The notes under the pieces: generated by a model
The model's database searches: none
The model's input: the letters and a program-made list of their open reading frames with translations, nothing else
Told to the model about the DNA's origin: nothing
Shown here: positions 28,371-36,808 of the stretch, piece by piece
Numbering within the stretch: position 1 is the stretch's first letter
Layout: every line of letters begins with the position of its first letter
Made by a program: the position numbers and the translations under genes
Source of the DNA: Vogesella margarita
GTDB lineage: Bacteria > Pseudomonadota > Gammaproteobacteria > Burkholderiales > Chromobacteriaceae
DNA: 64,000 bases
NCBI RefSeq assembly: GCF_028548475.1
Contig: NZ_JAQQLE010000006.1
Location: 62,001 to 126,000, forward strand
Reading direction: 5' to 3'

Positions 28371-29648
28371 TCAGCGGAAGAACTTGGCCGGCACGGTGAC
28401 CAGCTCCGGCACTGCCACCAGCAGGGAAAGCAGCAGCAGGTAGGTCATCAGGAATGGCCATACACCGCGGGTGGCGCTTTCCAGCGAAATCTTGGCCACG
28501 CCGCACACCACGTTGAGCACGGTGCACACCGGTGGCGTGATCAGGCCGATGGAGCCGACCAGCACGAACATCACGCCAAAATAGGTGCTATCGATGCCGG
28601 CCTGCTGCACCAGCGGCATCATCACCGGCCCCAGCACCAGAATGGTCGGCGTCAGGTCCATCACGATGCCGACCACCAGCAGCAGCGCCATCATGGCGGC
28701 CATCAGCAGGCGCGGCTGCTCCATCAGCGGCCCCAGCATTTCGGCGATCTGTGCCGGCAGATCGGCCAGCGTGATCATGTACGACGACACCAGCGCGGCG
28801 GCACACAGGAACATCACCGTGGCAGTGGTGCGCGCGGCGTGCACGAATACCGGCTGCAAGGCCGGCAGCTTCAGCTCGCGATACACCAGCAGGCTGACCA
28901 GCAGCGAATACATCGCCGCCACCACCGCCGCCTCGGTCGGGGTAAAGATGCCGAACTTCAGGCCGCCGATGATGATCACCGGCAGCATCAGCGCCCAGAT
29001 CCCATCACGCAGCACGTAGCGGCGCTGCGCCCAGCTCTGCTTCGGCTGTGGCGTGACATTCAAGCCACGCGACACCAGCAGCCAGGTCACCACCAGGCCG
29101 ATACCCATCAAGAGCCCCGGAACGATACCGGCGAGGAACAGTGCGGTAATCGAGGTATTGGTGGTGACGCCGAAAATGATGAACGGCATGCTGGGCGGAA
29201 TGATCGGCGCGATGATGCCGCCGGAGGCGATCAGGCCGGAGGCGCGGCCCACCGGGTAGCCGTGGTCGCGCATCATCGGGATCAGCAGCGTGGCCAGCGC
29301 CGCGGTATCGGCAATGGCGGAGCCGGACAGGCTGGCCAGCAATACCGAGGCGGCGATGGCGACAAAACCGAGGCCGCCGGGAATGTGACCGACAAAGGCC
29401 ACCGCCAGGTTGATGATGCGCCGCGAAATGCCGCCGGCGTTCATCAGTTCACCGGCGAGGATGAAGAATGGCACCGCCATCAGCGGAAAGTTGTCGGCGC
29501 CGGACAGCAGGTTCTGCGCGACCAGTTGCGCGTCGAAGAAATCGAGGTGGAACATCAGCGCGATGCCGGTCAGCATCAGGGCAAAAGCTACCGGCATGCC
29601 CAGCGCCATGCAGGCAAACAGCACGGCCAGAAAAATCACGATTGTCAT
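28371..29648 (-). CDS. dctM: TRAP transporter large permease, DctM family
   Basis: A 425-residue, about 12-helix membrane subunit that forms the Na+-driven transport channel. Typical DctM segments: MALGMPVAFALMLTGIALMF near the N terminus, PLMAVPFFILAGELMNAGGISRR, LLASLSGSAIADTAALATLLIPMM and GSIGLITPPVCTVLNVVCGVAKIS. Ten bases separate it from dctQ, and it is followed by dctP. Confidence 0.94.
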   Translation of the reverse strand: MTIVIFLAVLFACMALGMPVAFALMLTGIALMFHLDFFDAQLVAQNLLSGADNFPLMAVPFFILAGELMNAGGISRRIINLAVAFVGHIPGGLGFVAIAASVLLASLSGSAIADTAALATLLIPMMRDHGYPVGRASGLIASGGIIAPIIPPSMPFIIFGVTTNTSITALFLAGIVPGLLMGIGLVVTWLLVSRGLNVTPQPKQSWAQRRYVLRDGIWALMLPVIIIGGLKFGIFTPTEAAVVAAMYSLLVSLLVYRELKLPALQPVFVHAARTTATVMFLCAAALVSSYMITLADLPAQIAEMLGPLMEQPRLLMAAMMALLLVVGIVMDLTPTILVLGPVMMPLVQQAGIDSTYFGVMFVLVGSIGLITPPVCTVLNVVCGVAKISLESATRGVWPFLMTYLLLLSLLVAVPELVTVPAKFFR

Positions 29649-29658
29649 GGTGTATTCC

Positions 29659-30177
29659 TTACAAGTCCTGGGCGTTGGAATGGGTGTCCGGACTGCCGGG
29701 GATTTGTGCCTGCGGGTGGCGGATCACGATGCGGTACAGGTTGGCCGCAATCAGCAACAGCATGGCTACCGCGCACAACAGCCCGGCGCCGGCAAACAGC
29801 GCCATCGGGAAGCCGAGCACGGTGGAGTAGGTTTCCAGCCCGATCAGGGTCTGGTTCCAGCTGCCCTGCAGGAACAGCCACAGCGCATACAGCATCAGCA
29901 GATGGCTGAGCACGGCACAGCCACGGCGCCACGCCGCCGGCAACCGCGCCTGCACCATTTCCACGCCCAGGTGCGCGTTCTGCCGCAGCGCGAGAATGGC
30001 GCCAAGAAATACCAGCCACACGAACATCAGCCGCGAGACTTCCTCGGCGGCAGCGATGCCGGAATCGAACACGTAGCGCAGTACCACGTTGCCGAACACC
30101 AGCGTCACCATTACCGCCAGCGCCAGCGCCATCAGCCATTCAACAAGCCGTTCGATACGGGATAAGCAGTTATGCAT
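29659..30177 (-). CDS. dctQ: TRAP transporter small permease, DctQ family
   Basis: A 172-residue, four-helix subunit pairing with DctM. The N-terminal half has LMALALAVMVTLVFGNVVLRYVF and the conserved EEVSRLMFVWLVFLGAI, matching the family. Nine bases after gntK, so the kinase and the transporter are co-transcribed. It carries a variant of the dispersed motif (29738-29750). Confidence 0.92.
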   Translation of the reverse strand: MHNCLSRIERLVEWLMALALAVMVTLVFGNVVLRYVFDSGIAAAEEVSRLMFVWLVFLGAILALRQNAHLGVEMVQARLPAAWRRGCAVLSHLLMLYALWLFLQGSWNQTLIGLETYSTVLGFPMALFAGAGLLCAVAMLLLIAANLYRIVIRHPQAQIPGSPDTHSNAQDL

Positions 30178-30186
30178 GATTGCTCC

Positions 30187-30699
30187 TCACGACAGTGCAG
30201 CCAGCTGCTGCAGGATGTGCCGGACCAGCTCGTCCGGCGGCAGGGTGATGTCGCCGGCAATGGCGCGTTCGTCCGCCGCCGGCGGCTGCAGATCGGCAAA
30301 CTGGCTGTCGATCAGGCCCAGCGGCATGAAATGGCCCTGCCGCGCCTGCATCCGCAGCCCGATCAGCGCCCGGCTGCCGTGCAGGTGCACGAACACGGTG
30401 GCGGCATCGCCCTCGCGCAGCAGGTCGCGGTAGCGCCGTTTCAGCGCCGAACAGGACAACACCAGCCCGCGGCCATCCGCCGCGGCGGCGGCGAGCTGGT
30501 CGCGCAGCGTTTCCAGCCACAGCTGGCGGTCGGCATCGGTCAGCGGCGTGCCCGCCTCCATCCGCGCCACATTGTGCGGCGGATGGAAGTCGTCGCCTTC
30601 GACAAAGCCGGTGTCCAGCGCCGCGGCCAGGCGGCGACCGATCTCGCTCTTGCCGCAACCGCATACGCCCATCACCACAATCATCGGTGCTTTATTCAT
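30187..30699 (-). CDS. gntK: Gluconokinase
   Basis: Phosphorylates D-gluconate to 6-phosphogluconate. The 170 residues match GntK. P-loop GVCGCGKS is at 11-18, followed by the gluconate-binding EGDDFHPPHNVARMEAGTPLTDADRQLWLETL and the conserved CSALKRRYRDLLR. First gene of gntK-dctQ-dctM-dctP. A GntR operator overlaps the start codon itself, so repression is expected to be tight. Confidence 0.95.
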   Translation of the reverse strand: MNKAPMIVVMGVCGCGKSEIGRRLAAALDTGFVEGDDFHPPHNVARMEAGTPLTDADRQLWLETLRDQLAAAAADGRGLVLSCSALKRRYRDLLREGDAATVFVHLHGSRALIGLRMQARQGHFMPLGLIDSQFADLQPPAADERAIAGDITLPPDELVRHILQQLAALS

Positions 30700-30713
30700 G
30701 TTAGCGTTAACAT
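30698..30713. promoter_or_regulatory. GntR operator 1
   Basis: ATGTTAGCGTTAACAT, close to the known GntR site ATGTTACCGGTAACAT. It overlaps the gntK start codon. Confidence 0.75.
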
Positions 30714-30797
30714 ATTCAGGTGAATGAAAAGCCGCATCGCGCGGCCACTGGTGTCCGGTGCTTGAGCAAAGCGGTACCGGGTGCTAAGGTTGCTCGA

Positions 30798-30813
30798 AGG
30801 TTAGCGCTAACAT
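30798..30813. promoter_or_regulatory. GntR operator 2
   Basis: AGGTTAGCGCTAACAT, with a perfect TTAGCGCTAA core. It lies exactly 100 bases from operator 1 and 85 bases upstream of gntR, suiting looping and autoregulation. Confidence 0.75.
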
Positions 30814-30897
30814 TCAACCAGGTAAAGCAGTTTTGATCGTGCAGCGCAACATCGAATCCGGCGATGCAAGCCGCCCACCCCCTTACAATGGCAGCCC

Positions 30898-31920
30898 ATG
30901 AGCGAACGCAAACCCCGCACCGGCCAGAGCCGGACCACCTTGAGCGATGTTGCCAACCATATCGGTGTCAGCGCCATCACCATTTCCCGCGCGCTGAACA
31001 AGCCGGAGCTGGTCTCGGAGGCGCTGCGCCAGCGCATCGACGACGCGGTGCAGCTGCTGGGCTATGTCCCCAACCGCGCCGCGCGCTCGCTGGCATCGGC
31101 CAAGTCGCACAGCGTGGTGGTGCTGGTACCGTCGCTGTCCAACACCGTGTTCGTCGACACCCTCGCCGCCATCCACGACACGCTGCACCCGGCCGGCTAC
31201 CAGATGCTGATCGGCGACACCCGCTACTCGCCGCAGGCCGAGGAAAAGCTGCTGCGCACCTATCTGGAGTACAACCCGGACGGCATCCTGATCACCGGCT
31301 TCGACCACACCCCGGCAGCGCAGACGCTGCTGCAGACCGCCGCCATTCCTACAGTGCACATGATGGAACTGACGGAACAGGGCGACAGCCCCTGCGTCGG
31401 CTTCTCGCAGTACGACAGCGGCTACGCCCTCACCCGCTTCCTGCTGGACAAGGGCTATCGCCGCATCGCCTTCCTAGCCGCGCAGCTGGACCCGCGCACC
31501 CTCAAGCGCGGCGAGGGCTACCGTGCCGCGCTGCGCGAAGCCGGCCTGTATCAGCCGCATCGCGAGCTGGCCGAGGCCAGCCCGTCCTCGGTCGGACTCG
31601 GCTCGCGGCTGCTGGATCGCCTGCTGCTGCAGGCACCAGACTGCGACGCCGTGTTCTGCAACAACGACGACCTGGCGCTGGGCGTGCTGTTCCAGTGCCA
31701 GCGCCGCCAAATAGCCATCCCGCAGCAGCTGGCGATTGCCGGCTTCAACGGCCTGGACGCCTCGGCGTGGAGCAATCCGTCGCTGACCACGGTCGACACC
31801 CCGCGTTACGACATCGGCAAGGCCGCGGCCGCCATGCTGCTGCAGCTGATGGCGGGCAAGGCACCGGCGGCGACGCGGGTCGATCTCGGCTACCGGCTGC
31901 TGGCGCGCGACAGCACCTGA
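30898..31920 (+). CDS. gntR: LacI-family gluconate repressor GntR
   Basis: A 340-residue regulator. The N-terminal helix-turn-helix reads TTLSDVANHIGVSAITISRALNKPELVSEALRQRI (about 14-48), with a hinge helix YVPNRAARSLASA, then a periplasmic-binding-protein-like effector domain (about 65-330). The recognition helix ITISRALNKP agrees with GntR, and both operators between it and gntK fit the GntR consensus. Divergent from gntK-dctQMP, which it should repress until gluconate appears. Confidence 0.92.
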   Translation: MSERKPRTGQSRTTLSDVANHIGVSAITISRALNKPELVSEALRQRIDDAVQLLGYVPNRAARSLASAKSHSVVVLVPSLSNTVFVDTLAAIHDTLHPAGYQMLIGDTRYSPQAEEKLLRTYLEYNPDGILITGFDHTPAAQTLLQTAAIPTVHMMELTEQGDSPCVGFSQYDSGYALTRFLLDKGYRRIAFLAAQLDPRTLKRGEGYRAALREAGLYQPHRELAEASPSSVGLGSRLLDRLLLQAPDCDAVFCNNDDLALGVLFQCQRRQIAIPQQLAIAGFNGLDASAWSNPSLTTVDTPRYDIGKAAAAMLLQLMAGKAPAATRVDLGYRLLARDST

Positions 31921-31936
31921 GCGGCACGCTTTGCCT

Positions 31937-31956
31937 TGCGGCCAACGTTGGCCGCA
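31937..31956. repeat. Palindromic copy of the dispersed motif
   Basis: TGCGGCCAACGTTGGCCGCA between the converging 3' ends of gntR and the VanZ gene; the only dyad in that 40-base gap, so probably the terminator for both. Confidence 0.8.
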
Positions 31957-31960
31957 CGCG

Positions 31961-32332
31961 TCACCGGCCCTGGCTTCGCCGCCACAGGTACAGGCCGATC
32001 AGCGCGCCGGCCATGTCGGCCACCACGTCGCCCGCCTCGGCGCTGCGGGTCAGCGTCAGGCTGCCCTGCGCCAGCTCGGACAGCAGCGCCCAGCCCAGGC
32101 ACAGCCACAAGGTTGGCCGCAACTGCGAGCGCTGGCGGGCGGCGAGGCTGCGCGCCAGCAGCCATGCCCACACCGCGAACAGCAACGCGTGGCCCAGCTT
32201 GTCGAAATGGGGAATCGCCGACGGCGCACCGGCCGGCTTCAACAACAACAGGTAAACGGAAAACAGCCACCAGCCGGCGGCAGCCAGACTGCGGCGTAAC
32301 GGGAGCGACAACACGACCTCACCTTGTTTCAA
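31961..32332 (-). CDS. VanZ-like membrane protein
   Basis: A 123-residue inner membrane protein with three to four helices. The VanZ-like features are HFDKLGHALLFAVWAWLLA and a final GDVVADMAGALIGLYLWRR. Members outside glycopeptide resistance clusters have unknown roles. Carries a full copy of the dispersed motif in coding sequence (32108-32122). Transcribed alone or with the guaC region upstream. Confidence 0.8.
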   Translation of the reverse strand: MKQGEVVLSLPLRRSLAAAGWWLFSVYLLLLKPAGAPSAIPHFDKLGHALLFAVWAWLLARSLAARQRSQLRPTLWLCLGWALLSELAQGSLTLTRSAEAGDVVADMAGALIGLYLWRRSQGR

Positions 32333-32402
32333 GCGCGCCGCCCGTCACCCTGCGGCGCAAACCGGGCCGGCCTGCCAACGGGCAGACCGCCCCCTCTCCG
32401 AC

Positions 32403-33353
32403 CTAGTGCGCGACGGCGATTATCTGCACCGTGCGCAGCGCGGATAGCTCGCGGCCGCCGGCGTAGCTGACCGACGACTGCAGGTCTTCCTGCAGCTCCA
32501 GCAACAGGCGGGCGATGCTGCCCTTGTACTCGACCAGGATCTTCTTGCCTTCCACGTTCTTGTACTCGCCCTTGTTGAACTGCGAGGCGCTGCCGAAGTA
32601 CTCCTTGTAGCGCTTGCCGTCGATCTCGACGATCTCGCCCGCCGATTCGTCGTAGCCGGCAAACAGCGAGCCGGCCATCACCATGCTCGCGCCGCAGGCC
32701 AGCGCCTTGGCCACGTCGCCGTGCTCGACGATGCCGCCGTCGGCGATCACCGGCACCGACACCGCGGCGGCGCAGTCGCGCACGGTGGCCACCATCGGGC
32801 GGTGGAAGCCGGTCTTGTTCTTGGTGATGCACACCCGGCCGCCGGCGATACCGGCCTTGATCGCGTCGCAACCCCACGCTTCGAGATCACGCGCCGCCTC
32901 AGCGGTGGCGATGTTGCCGCCGATCAGGAAGCAGTGCGGGAATTCGCGCTTGATGAAACGGATCATCTGCTCCGCCTTCACGCACCAGCCGTTGGCGACG
33001 TCGAGGGTGATGTACTCCGGGCTCAGCCCGGCTGCCTTGAGCGCCGCCAGCTGCTGCAGGGTGTCGCCGTTGACACCGACGCTGATCGAGGCGAACAGGC
33101 CCTTGGCCTGCATGTCGCGCACGAAGGCCACGGCGTCGACATCGAAGCGGTGCATTGTGTAGAACCAGTTGCGGCGCGCGAAGTACTCGCAGGTCTCGGC
33201 ATCGACCACGCTCTTCATGTTGGCCGCATAGAGCGGCATCACGAAACGGCGCGGGCCGAACTGCACCGAGGTGTCGCACTCCTTGCGGCTGTCGACAACG
33301 GTTTTTTTCGGAACGAGATAGACATCGCCGTAATTGAGTTCGGTGTGGATCAT
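32403..33353 (-). CDS. guaC: GMP reductase
   Basis: Reduces GMP to IMP with NADPH in purine salvage. It has 316 residues in an IMPDH-type TIM barrel without CBS domains. The active-site loop has the presumed catalytic C175 in GIAGGRVCITKNKTGF; the usual GxGPG before the Cys reads GIAGG here, a mild variation. VIADGGIVEHGDVAKALACGASMVMAGSLFAGYDES is the conserved phosphate-binding region. The leader (33354-33446) contains two stem-loops. Confidence 0.9.
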   Translation of the reverse strand: MIHTELNYGDVYLVPKKTVVDSRKECDTSVQFGPRRFVMPLYAANMKSVVDAETCEYFARRNWFYTMHRFDVDAVAFVRDMQAKGLFASISVGVNGDTLQQLAALKAAGLSPEYITLDVANGWCVKAEQMIRFIKREFPHCFLIGGNIATAEAARDLEAWGCDAIKAGIAGGRVCITKNKTGFHRPMVATVRDCAAAVSVPVIADGGIVEHGDVAKALACGASMVMAGSLFAGYDESAGEIVEIDGKRYKEYFGSASQFNKGEYKNVEGKKILVEYKGSIARLLLELQEDLQSSVSYAGGRELSALRTVQIIAVAH

Positions 33354-33381
33354 CAGCTGTCACTCCATGTGCATTCGGGAA

Positions 33382-33426
33382 ACCATTCGTGGAATGGTGC
33401 CGCACCGCCGTTCCGGATAGCGGTGC
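33382..33426 (-). promoter_or_regulatory. Two stem-loops in the guaC leader
   Basis: ACCATT/AATGGT (33382-33398, 5-base loop) and GCACCGC/GCGGTGC (33402-33426, 11-base loop) lie in tandem between the upstream terminator and guaC. They do not match the purine riboswitch core that I know; their function is open. Confidence 0.4.
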
Positions 33427-33445
33427 AGATTTCGGGAGCCCCCAA

Positions 33446-33476
33446 ATAAAAAGCGAAAGCCGGGCGGCTTTCGCTT
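33446..33476 (-). terminator. Terminator of the ParA-like gene
   Basis: AAGCGAAAGCC (33451-33461) pairs perfectly with GGCTTTCGCTT (33466-33476). On the minus strand it is followed by TTTATTT. Confidence 0.88.
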
Positions 33477-33558
33477 GCAATTTTCCTGCCCTGCGGCGCT
33501 GATGGGCGCAGGGCAAACGGTACTGACTCTACGCCGCGCAAAATCGGGGCGTCAAGCG

Positions 33559-34182
33559 CTAATTGTCGAGCCAGGACAGGATCGGGCGCCACGCCTCGAT
33601 GTCGCGCCGCACCCGTGCCGGCGGCAGATCGAACAGCGTCAGCCCAGCGCCGGCGGCCTGCACGTAGAACTGGGTGTCGCGGATCCAGCCCAGCACCGGC
33701 ACCTGGTAGCGAGACAGGAAGCTTTCCAGCTCACGCGCGGAGCGGGTGCGCGGATCGACGCGCATGCCGACCACGCCGACGAAGGTCTTTTCCTTGCGCA
33801 CCGCCTTCTCTGCCAGCAAGGCGTCAAAGAATTCGCTGCTGGCCCACATGTCGAACGGCGACGGCTGGATCGGCACGATGACGCGGTCGACCTTCTTCAC
33901 CAGCGCGCGCAGCCGCTTGCCGTCCAGCCCGGCCGGGCTGTCGAGGATCACCACCTGGGTGTCCTTCGGCGGCTTGGCCAGGCCCTCGGTCATCTGCCAG
34001 CCCTGGATAGGTGGCGCCGCCGGCGGCCGCTGCGCCAGCCAGCTCAGCGACGACTGCTGCTTGTCGATATCGCCCAGCATCACCCTGGTCGACTGCGACG
34101 CGTAAAAACCGGCGATATTGGTCGACAGCGTCGACTTGCCGCTGCCACCCTTGGGGTTCGCCACCAGTATCGAATACGCCAT
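33559..34182 (-). CDS. ParA/MinD-family ATPase
   Basis: A 207-residue deviant-Walker ATPase: KGGSGKST at 11-18, with the signature lysines, and VVILDSPAG as the Walker B region. It is short and lacks an N-terminal DNA-binding domain, and no ParB or centromere-like array is adjacent. It is therefore unlikely to be the chromosome-partition ParA and may position another cargo such as a chemotaxis or secretion assembly. Single gene closed by its own terminator. Confidence 0.85.
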   Translation of the reverse strand: MAYSILVANPKGGSGKSTLSTNIAGFYASQSTRVMLGDIDKQQSSLSWLAQRPPAAPPIQGWQMTEGLAKPPKDTQVVILDSPAGLDGKRLRALVKKVDRVIVPIQPSPFDMWASSEFFDALLAEKAVRKEKTFVGVVGMRVDPRTRSARELESFLSRYQVPVLGWIRDTQFYVQAAGAGLTLFDLPPARVRRDIEAWRPILSWLDN

Positions 34183-34306
34183 AACACCTTTCGCTGTGTT
34201 TGCTTGCCGCCCGCGGCGGCGCCACTACCCTTCGGGCATTTTATGATAAAAGACAGCAGGCCACGCGGCTTTACCACCCCACCCGCCCCATAAGGATAAG
34301 CACACC

Positions 34307-34969
34307 ATGCCGTACGACGCCATTTTGCTGGACATGGACGGACTGATGATCGACACCGAGCAGCTCTGCGCCCAGGCCTGGCGCGATGCCGCCAGCGAGC
34401 TGGGCACCCGCATCGGCGAGGACACCCTGCACCAGCTGGTCGGCCTCAGTCACCAGCACTGCCTGCGCCACCTGCAGCAGCACCCCGAGCTGTCCACACA
34501 CATGCCGGCGCTGGCACAACTGAACCGGCAGTACTACCACCAGCAGCTGCAGCACGGCGACATTCCGCTCAAGCCCGGCATTACCGCACTGCTGGACTGG
34601 TTGCGGCAACAGGCCATTCCCCGTGCCGTTGGTACCGCCACCGAAGGGCAACTGGCACAGCTGAAACTGCAACGCAGCGGGCTGGCCCCCTATTTCCAAC
34701 ATGTGGTCAGCGCCAGCGACGTTGCCAACAGCAAGCCGGCGCCGGACATCTACCTGGCGGCAGCGGCGCGGCTACAGGTGGCACCGCAGCGCTGCATCGT
34801 GCTGGAAGACTCGGTGCATGGCGCCAGCGCCGCGCTGGCGGCCAACATGCGGGTCATCATCGTGCCGGACATCGTACAGCCGCCGGCCAGCATGGCAAAA
34901 CAGGCCCTGGCGGTATGCGAGGACCTGTTTGCCGCACGGGAATTGCTGCAACAAATGAGGGGGGCTTAA
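34307..34969 (+). CDS. HAD-superfamily sugar-phosphate phosphatase/mutase-like protein
   Basis: A 220-residue HAD hydrolase of the beta-phosphoglucomutase/CbbY/Gph type. The nucleophile loop is LDMDGLMIDTE (Asp9 and Asp11). A helical cap lies at about 18-90, motif II Thr is in GTATEG, motif III Lys in SKPAPDIYL and motif IV in VLEDSVHGASAA. The substrate is not readable. Its stop overlaps that of the converging DHH-family gene by three bases. Confidence 0.85.
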   Translation: MPYDAILLDMDGLMIDTEQLCAQAWRDAASELGTRIGEDTLHQLVGLSHQHCLRHLQQHPELSTHMPALAQLNRQYYHQQLQHGDIPLKPGITALLDWLRQQAIPRAVGTATEGQLAQLKLQRSGLAPYFQHVVSASDVANSKPAPDIYLAAAARLQVAPQRCIVLEDSVHGASAALAANMRVIIVPDIVQPPASMAKQALAVCEDLFAARELLQQMRGA

Positions 34970-35901
34970 CCCTCGTTGGCATTGATTTGCGCCACCAGCT
35001 CGGCCAGCACGCGCTCGGCCTGGTCGTTGTCGACCTGGCAGGTACCGGCGGCCTCGTGACCGCCACCGCCGTACTTCAGCATCAGTTCACCGACGCTGGT
35101 GCGGTTGCTGCGATCGAGGATCGACTTGCCGGTGGCGAATACGGTGTTCTGCTGGTTCAGCCCCCACAGCACGTGGATGGAAATATTGGCCTGCGGGTAC
35201 AGCGCGTAGATCATGAAACGGTTGATCGGGTGGATCAGCGTCTCGTTGCGCAGGTCCAGCACCACCACCTTGCCCTCGACACGGGCGCAGCGCTGGATCT
35301 GCGCCTTGGCCGCCGCCTCGTGCTCGAAATACAGCTCGACACGCTCGTGCACGTCCGGCAACCGCAGGATCTCGTCGATGGAGTGGTCGCGGCAGTACTT
35401 GATCAGGTCCATCATCAGCGCGTAGTTGCTGATGCGGAATTCGCGGAAACGGCCCAGCCCGGTGCGGGCGTCCATCAGGAAGTTGAGCAGCACCCAGCCG
35501 CTCGGATCGAGGATCTCCTCGCGCGAAAACTGCGCGGCGTCGGCCTTGTCCACCGCCGCCATCATATCGTCCGAGATCATCGGGAAGCGCTGCTTGCCGC
35601 CGTAGTAGTTGTACACCACGCGCGCGGCGGATGGCGCCGCGGCGTCGATGATGTGGTTCTGCTTGCCGGAGGCGTTGCGCAGGGTTTCGGACAGGTGGTG
35701 GTCGAAGGCCAGATGTGCGGCTTCGACGTACGGCAGGTTGGTGGTGATGTCGCGCTCGGTGATGTCGACCTTGCCGTCCTGCATGTCTTTCGGGTGCACG
35801 AACTTGATGTCGTCGATCAGCCCGAGCTCGTTGAGCAACACCGCGCAGACCAGACCATCGAAATCACTGCGCGTCACCAGACGAAACGGCCCTGTTGTCA
35901 T
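34966..35901 (-). CDS. DHH/DHHA1-family phosphoesterase
   Basis: A 311-residue protein starting at ATG 35901 (MTTGPFRLVTRSDFDGLVCA), chosen for the GGGAACA just upstream. Metal ligands of the DHH domain are DFDG at 13-16 and FDHHL (Asp67-His69). The DHHA1 end has the GGGGHEAAGT motif at about 278-287. Relatives include exopolyphosphatase-like and nanoRNase/pAp-phosphatase proteins; the exact substrate cannot be decided. Confidence 0.85.
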   Translation of the reverse strand: MTTGPFRLVTRSDFDGLVCAVLLNELGLIDDIKFVHPKDMQDGKVDITERDITTNLPYVEAAHLAFDHHLSETLRNASGKQNHIIDAAAPSAARVVYNYYGGKQRFPMISDDMMAAVDKADAAQFSREEILDPSGWVLLNFLMDARTGLGRFREFRISNYALMMDLIKYCRDHSIDEILRLPDVHERVELYFEHEAAAKAQIQRCARVEGKVVVLDLRNETLIHPINRFMIYALYPQANISIHVLWGLNQQNTVFATGKSILDRSNRTSVGELMLKYGGGGHEAAGTCQVDNDQAERVLAELVAQINANEG

Positions 35902-36235
35902 TATCTGTTCCCTACCCTGTTTCCATGAATGATGATTCAATCGTGCTACCACTTGGCACGATTAATGCCGAAGTCAACTCTACCCCACTCTACTCCACTC
36001 GACAGCCCCGCGGTAGCCCCGCCGGCTTGTCAGCCACTAACCGGCACCGCATAATCCTGACATATTGTTGCCCCCTCCGGCCCAGCCGCTTGAAATCGCA
36101 GCCACGGCCGCCATTTCAGCAGATACCGCGCAGTGATTCCGGTGCCCGCCAGTGCAGAACCGCGGCCCGCCTTCACCGCCCCCGCAGCAGGTCTGCCACC
36201 GGCCGGACCGCTTTTGAGAGACACAGAAAGGCACC
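35902..36235. other. Intergenic region DHH gene / yciI
   Basis: 334 bases without a convincing gene. Holds a perfect inverted repeat AATCGTGC-N9-GCACGATT (35939-35963), close to the DHH-gene start. This could be an operator or the promoter-proximal hairpin of either divergent unit. Confidence 0.5.
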
Positions 36236-36538
36236 ATGCTGTACGCAATCACAGGCACCGACGCCCCCGACTCCCTCGACAACCGCCTGGCGGCACGTCC
36301 GCAACACCTGGCCCGCCTGCAGGCACTGCAGAATGACGGCCGGCTGCTGCTGGCAGGCCCGTTCCCGGCCATCGACAGCAACGACCCGGGCCCAGCCGGC
36401 TTCACCGGCAGCCTGATCGTCGCCGAATTCGAATCGCTGGCCGCAGCCGAGCAATGGGCGCAGGCCGATCCTTATGTCGCCGCCGGCGTCTACGCCAGTG
36501 TCATCGTCAAGCCATTCCGCAAGGTGCTGCCGGCATGA
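36236..36538 (+). CDS. YciI-family protein
   Basis: A 100-residue dimeric alpha-beta barrel protein of the YciI type. It opens [29 protein letters not shown], with the conserved Asp and the His in RPxHLxRL, and ends in [36 protein letters not shown]. The function is unknown in general. Its stop overlaps the bolA start (ATGA), so it begins a yciI-bolA-ppiC-ppiC operon. Confidence 0.88.
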   Translation: MLYAITGTDAPDSLDNRLAARPQHLARLQALQNDGRLLLAGPFPAIDSNDPGPAGFTGSLIVAEFESLAAAEQWAQADPYVAAGVYASVIVKPFRKVLPA

Positions 36539-36798
36539 GCGCCATCATCGATACCATGCGCCAGCGCCTGGCGGCACTGGCGCCGGAACACCTCGACATC
36601 GAGGACGACAGCGCATCCCATGCCGGCCACGCCGGTGCCAAAAGCGGCGGCCACTACAATGTGCTGATCGTCAGCGCCTGTTTCAGCGGCAAGTCGCGCA
36701 TCGAGCGGCAACGCATGGTGTACGATGCGCTCGGCGACCTGATGCAACAGGGCATCCACGCGCTGGCACTCAAAACCCTTACTCCGGACGATCTCTGA
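36535..36798 (+). CDS. BolA-family protein
   Basis: An 87-residue BolA protein, starting at ATG 36535 within the yciI stop. The helix-turn-helix-like core [52 protein letters not shown] is characteristic. The HAGHAGA loop offers His ligands for shared [2Fe-2S] binding with monothiol glutaredoxin. Whether BolA or IbaG orthologue is not decided here. Confidence 0.9.
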   Translation: MSAIIDTMRQRLAALAPEHLDIEDDSASHAGHAGAKSGGHYNVLIVSACFSGKSRIERQRMVYDALGDLMQQGIHALALKTLTPDDL

Positions 36799-36808
36799 AA
36801 TCCACTCC

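Noticed and set aside
27048-29909. 953-codon plus-strand open frame opposite the TRAP genes
   Set aside because: Composition and lack of any motif mark it as an antisense shadow of dctP and dctM.
33354-33446. Purine riboswitch upstream of guaC
   Set aside because: The stems do not have the conserved loop sequences or three-way junction of that class.
33559-34182. Chromosome or plasmid partition locus
   Set aside because: A ParA-type ATPase without ParB or centromere-like repeats, surrounded by housekeeping genes; no replication origin features.
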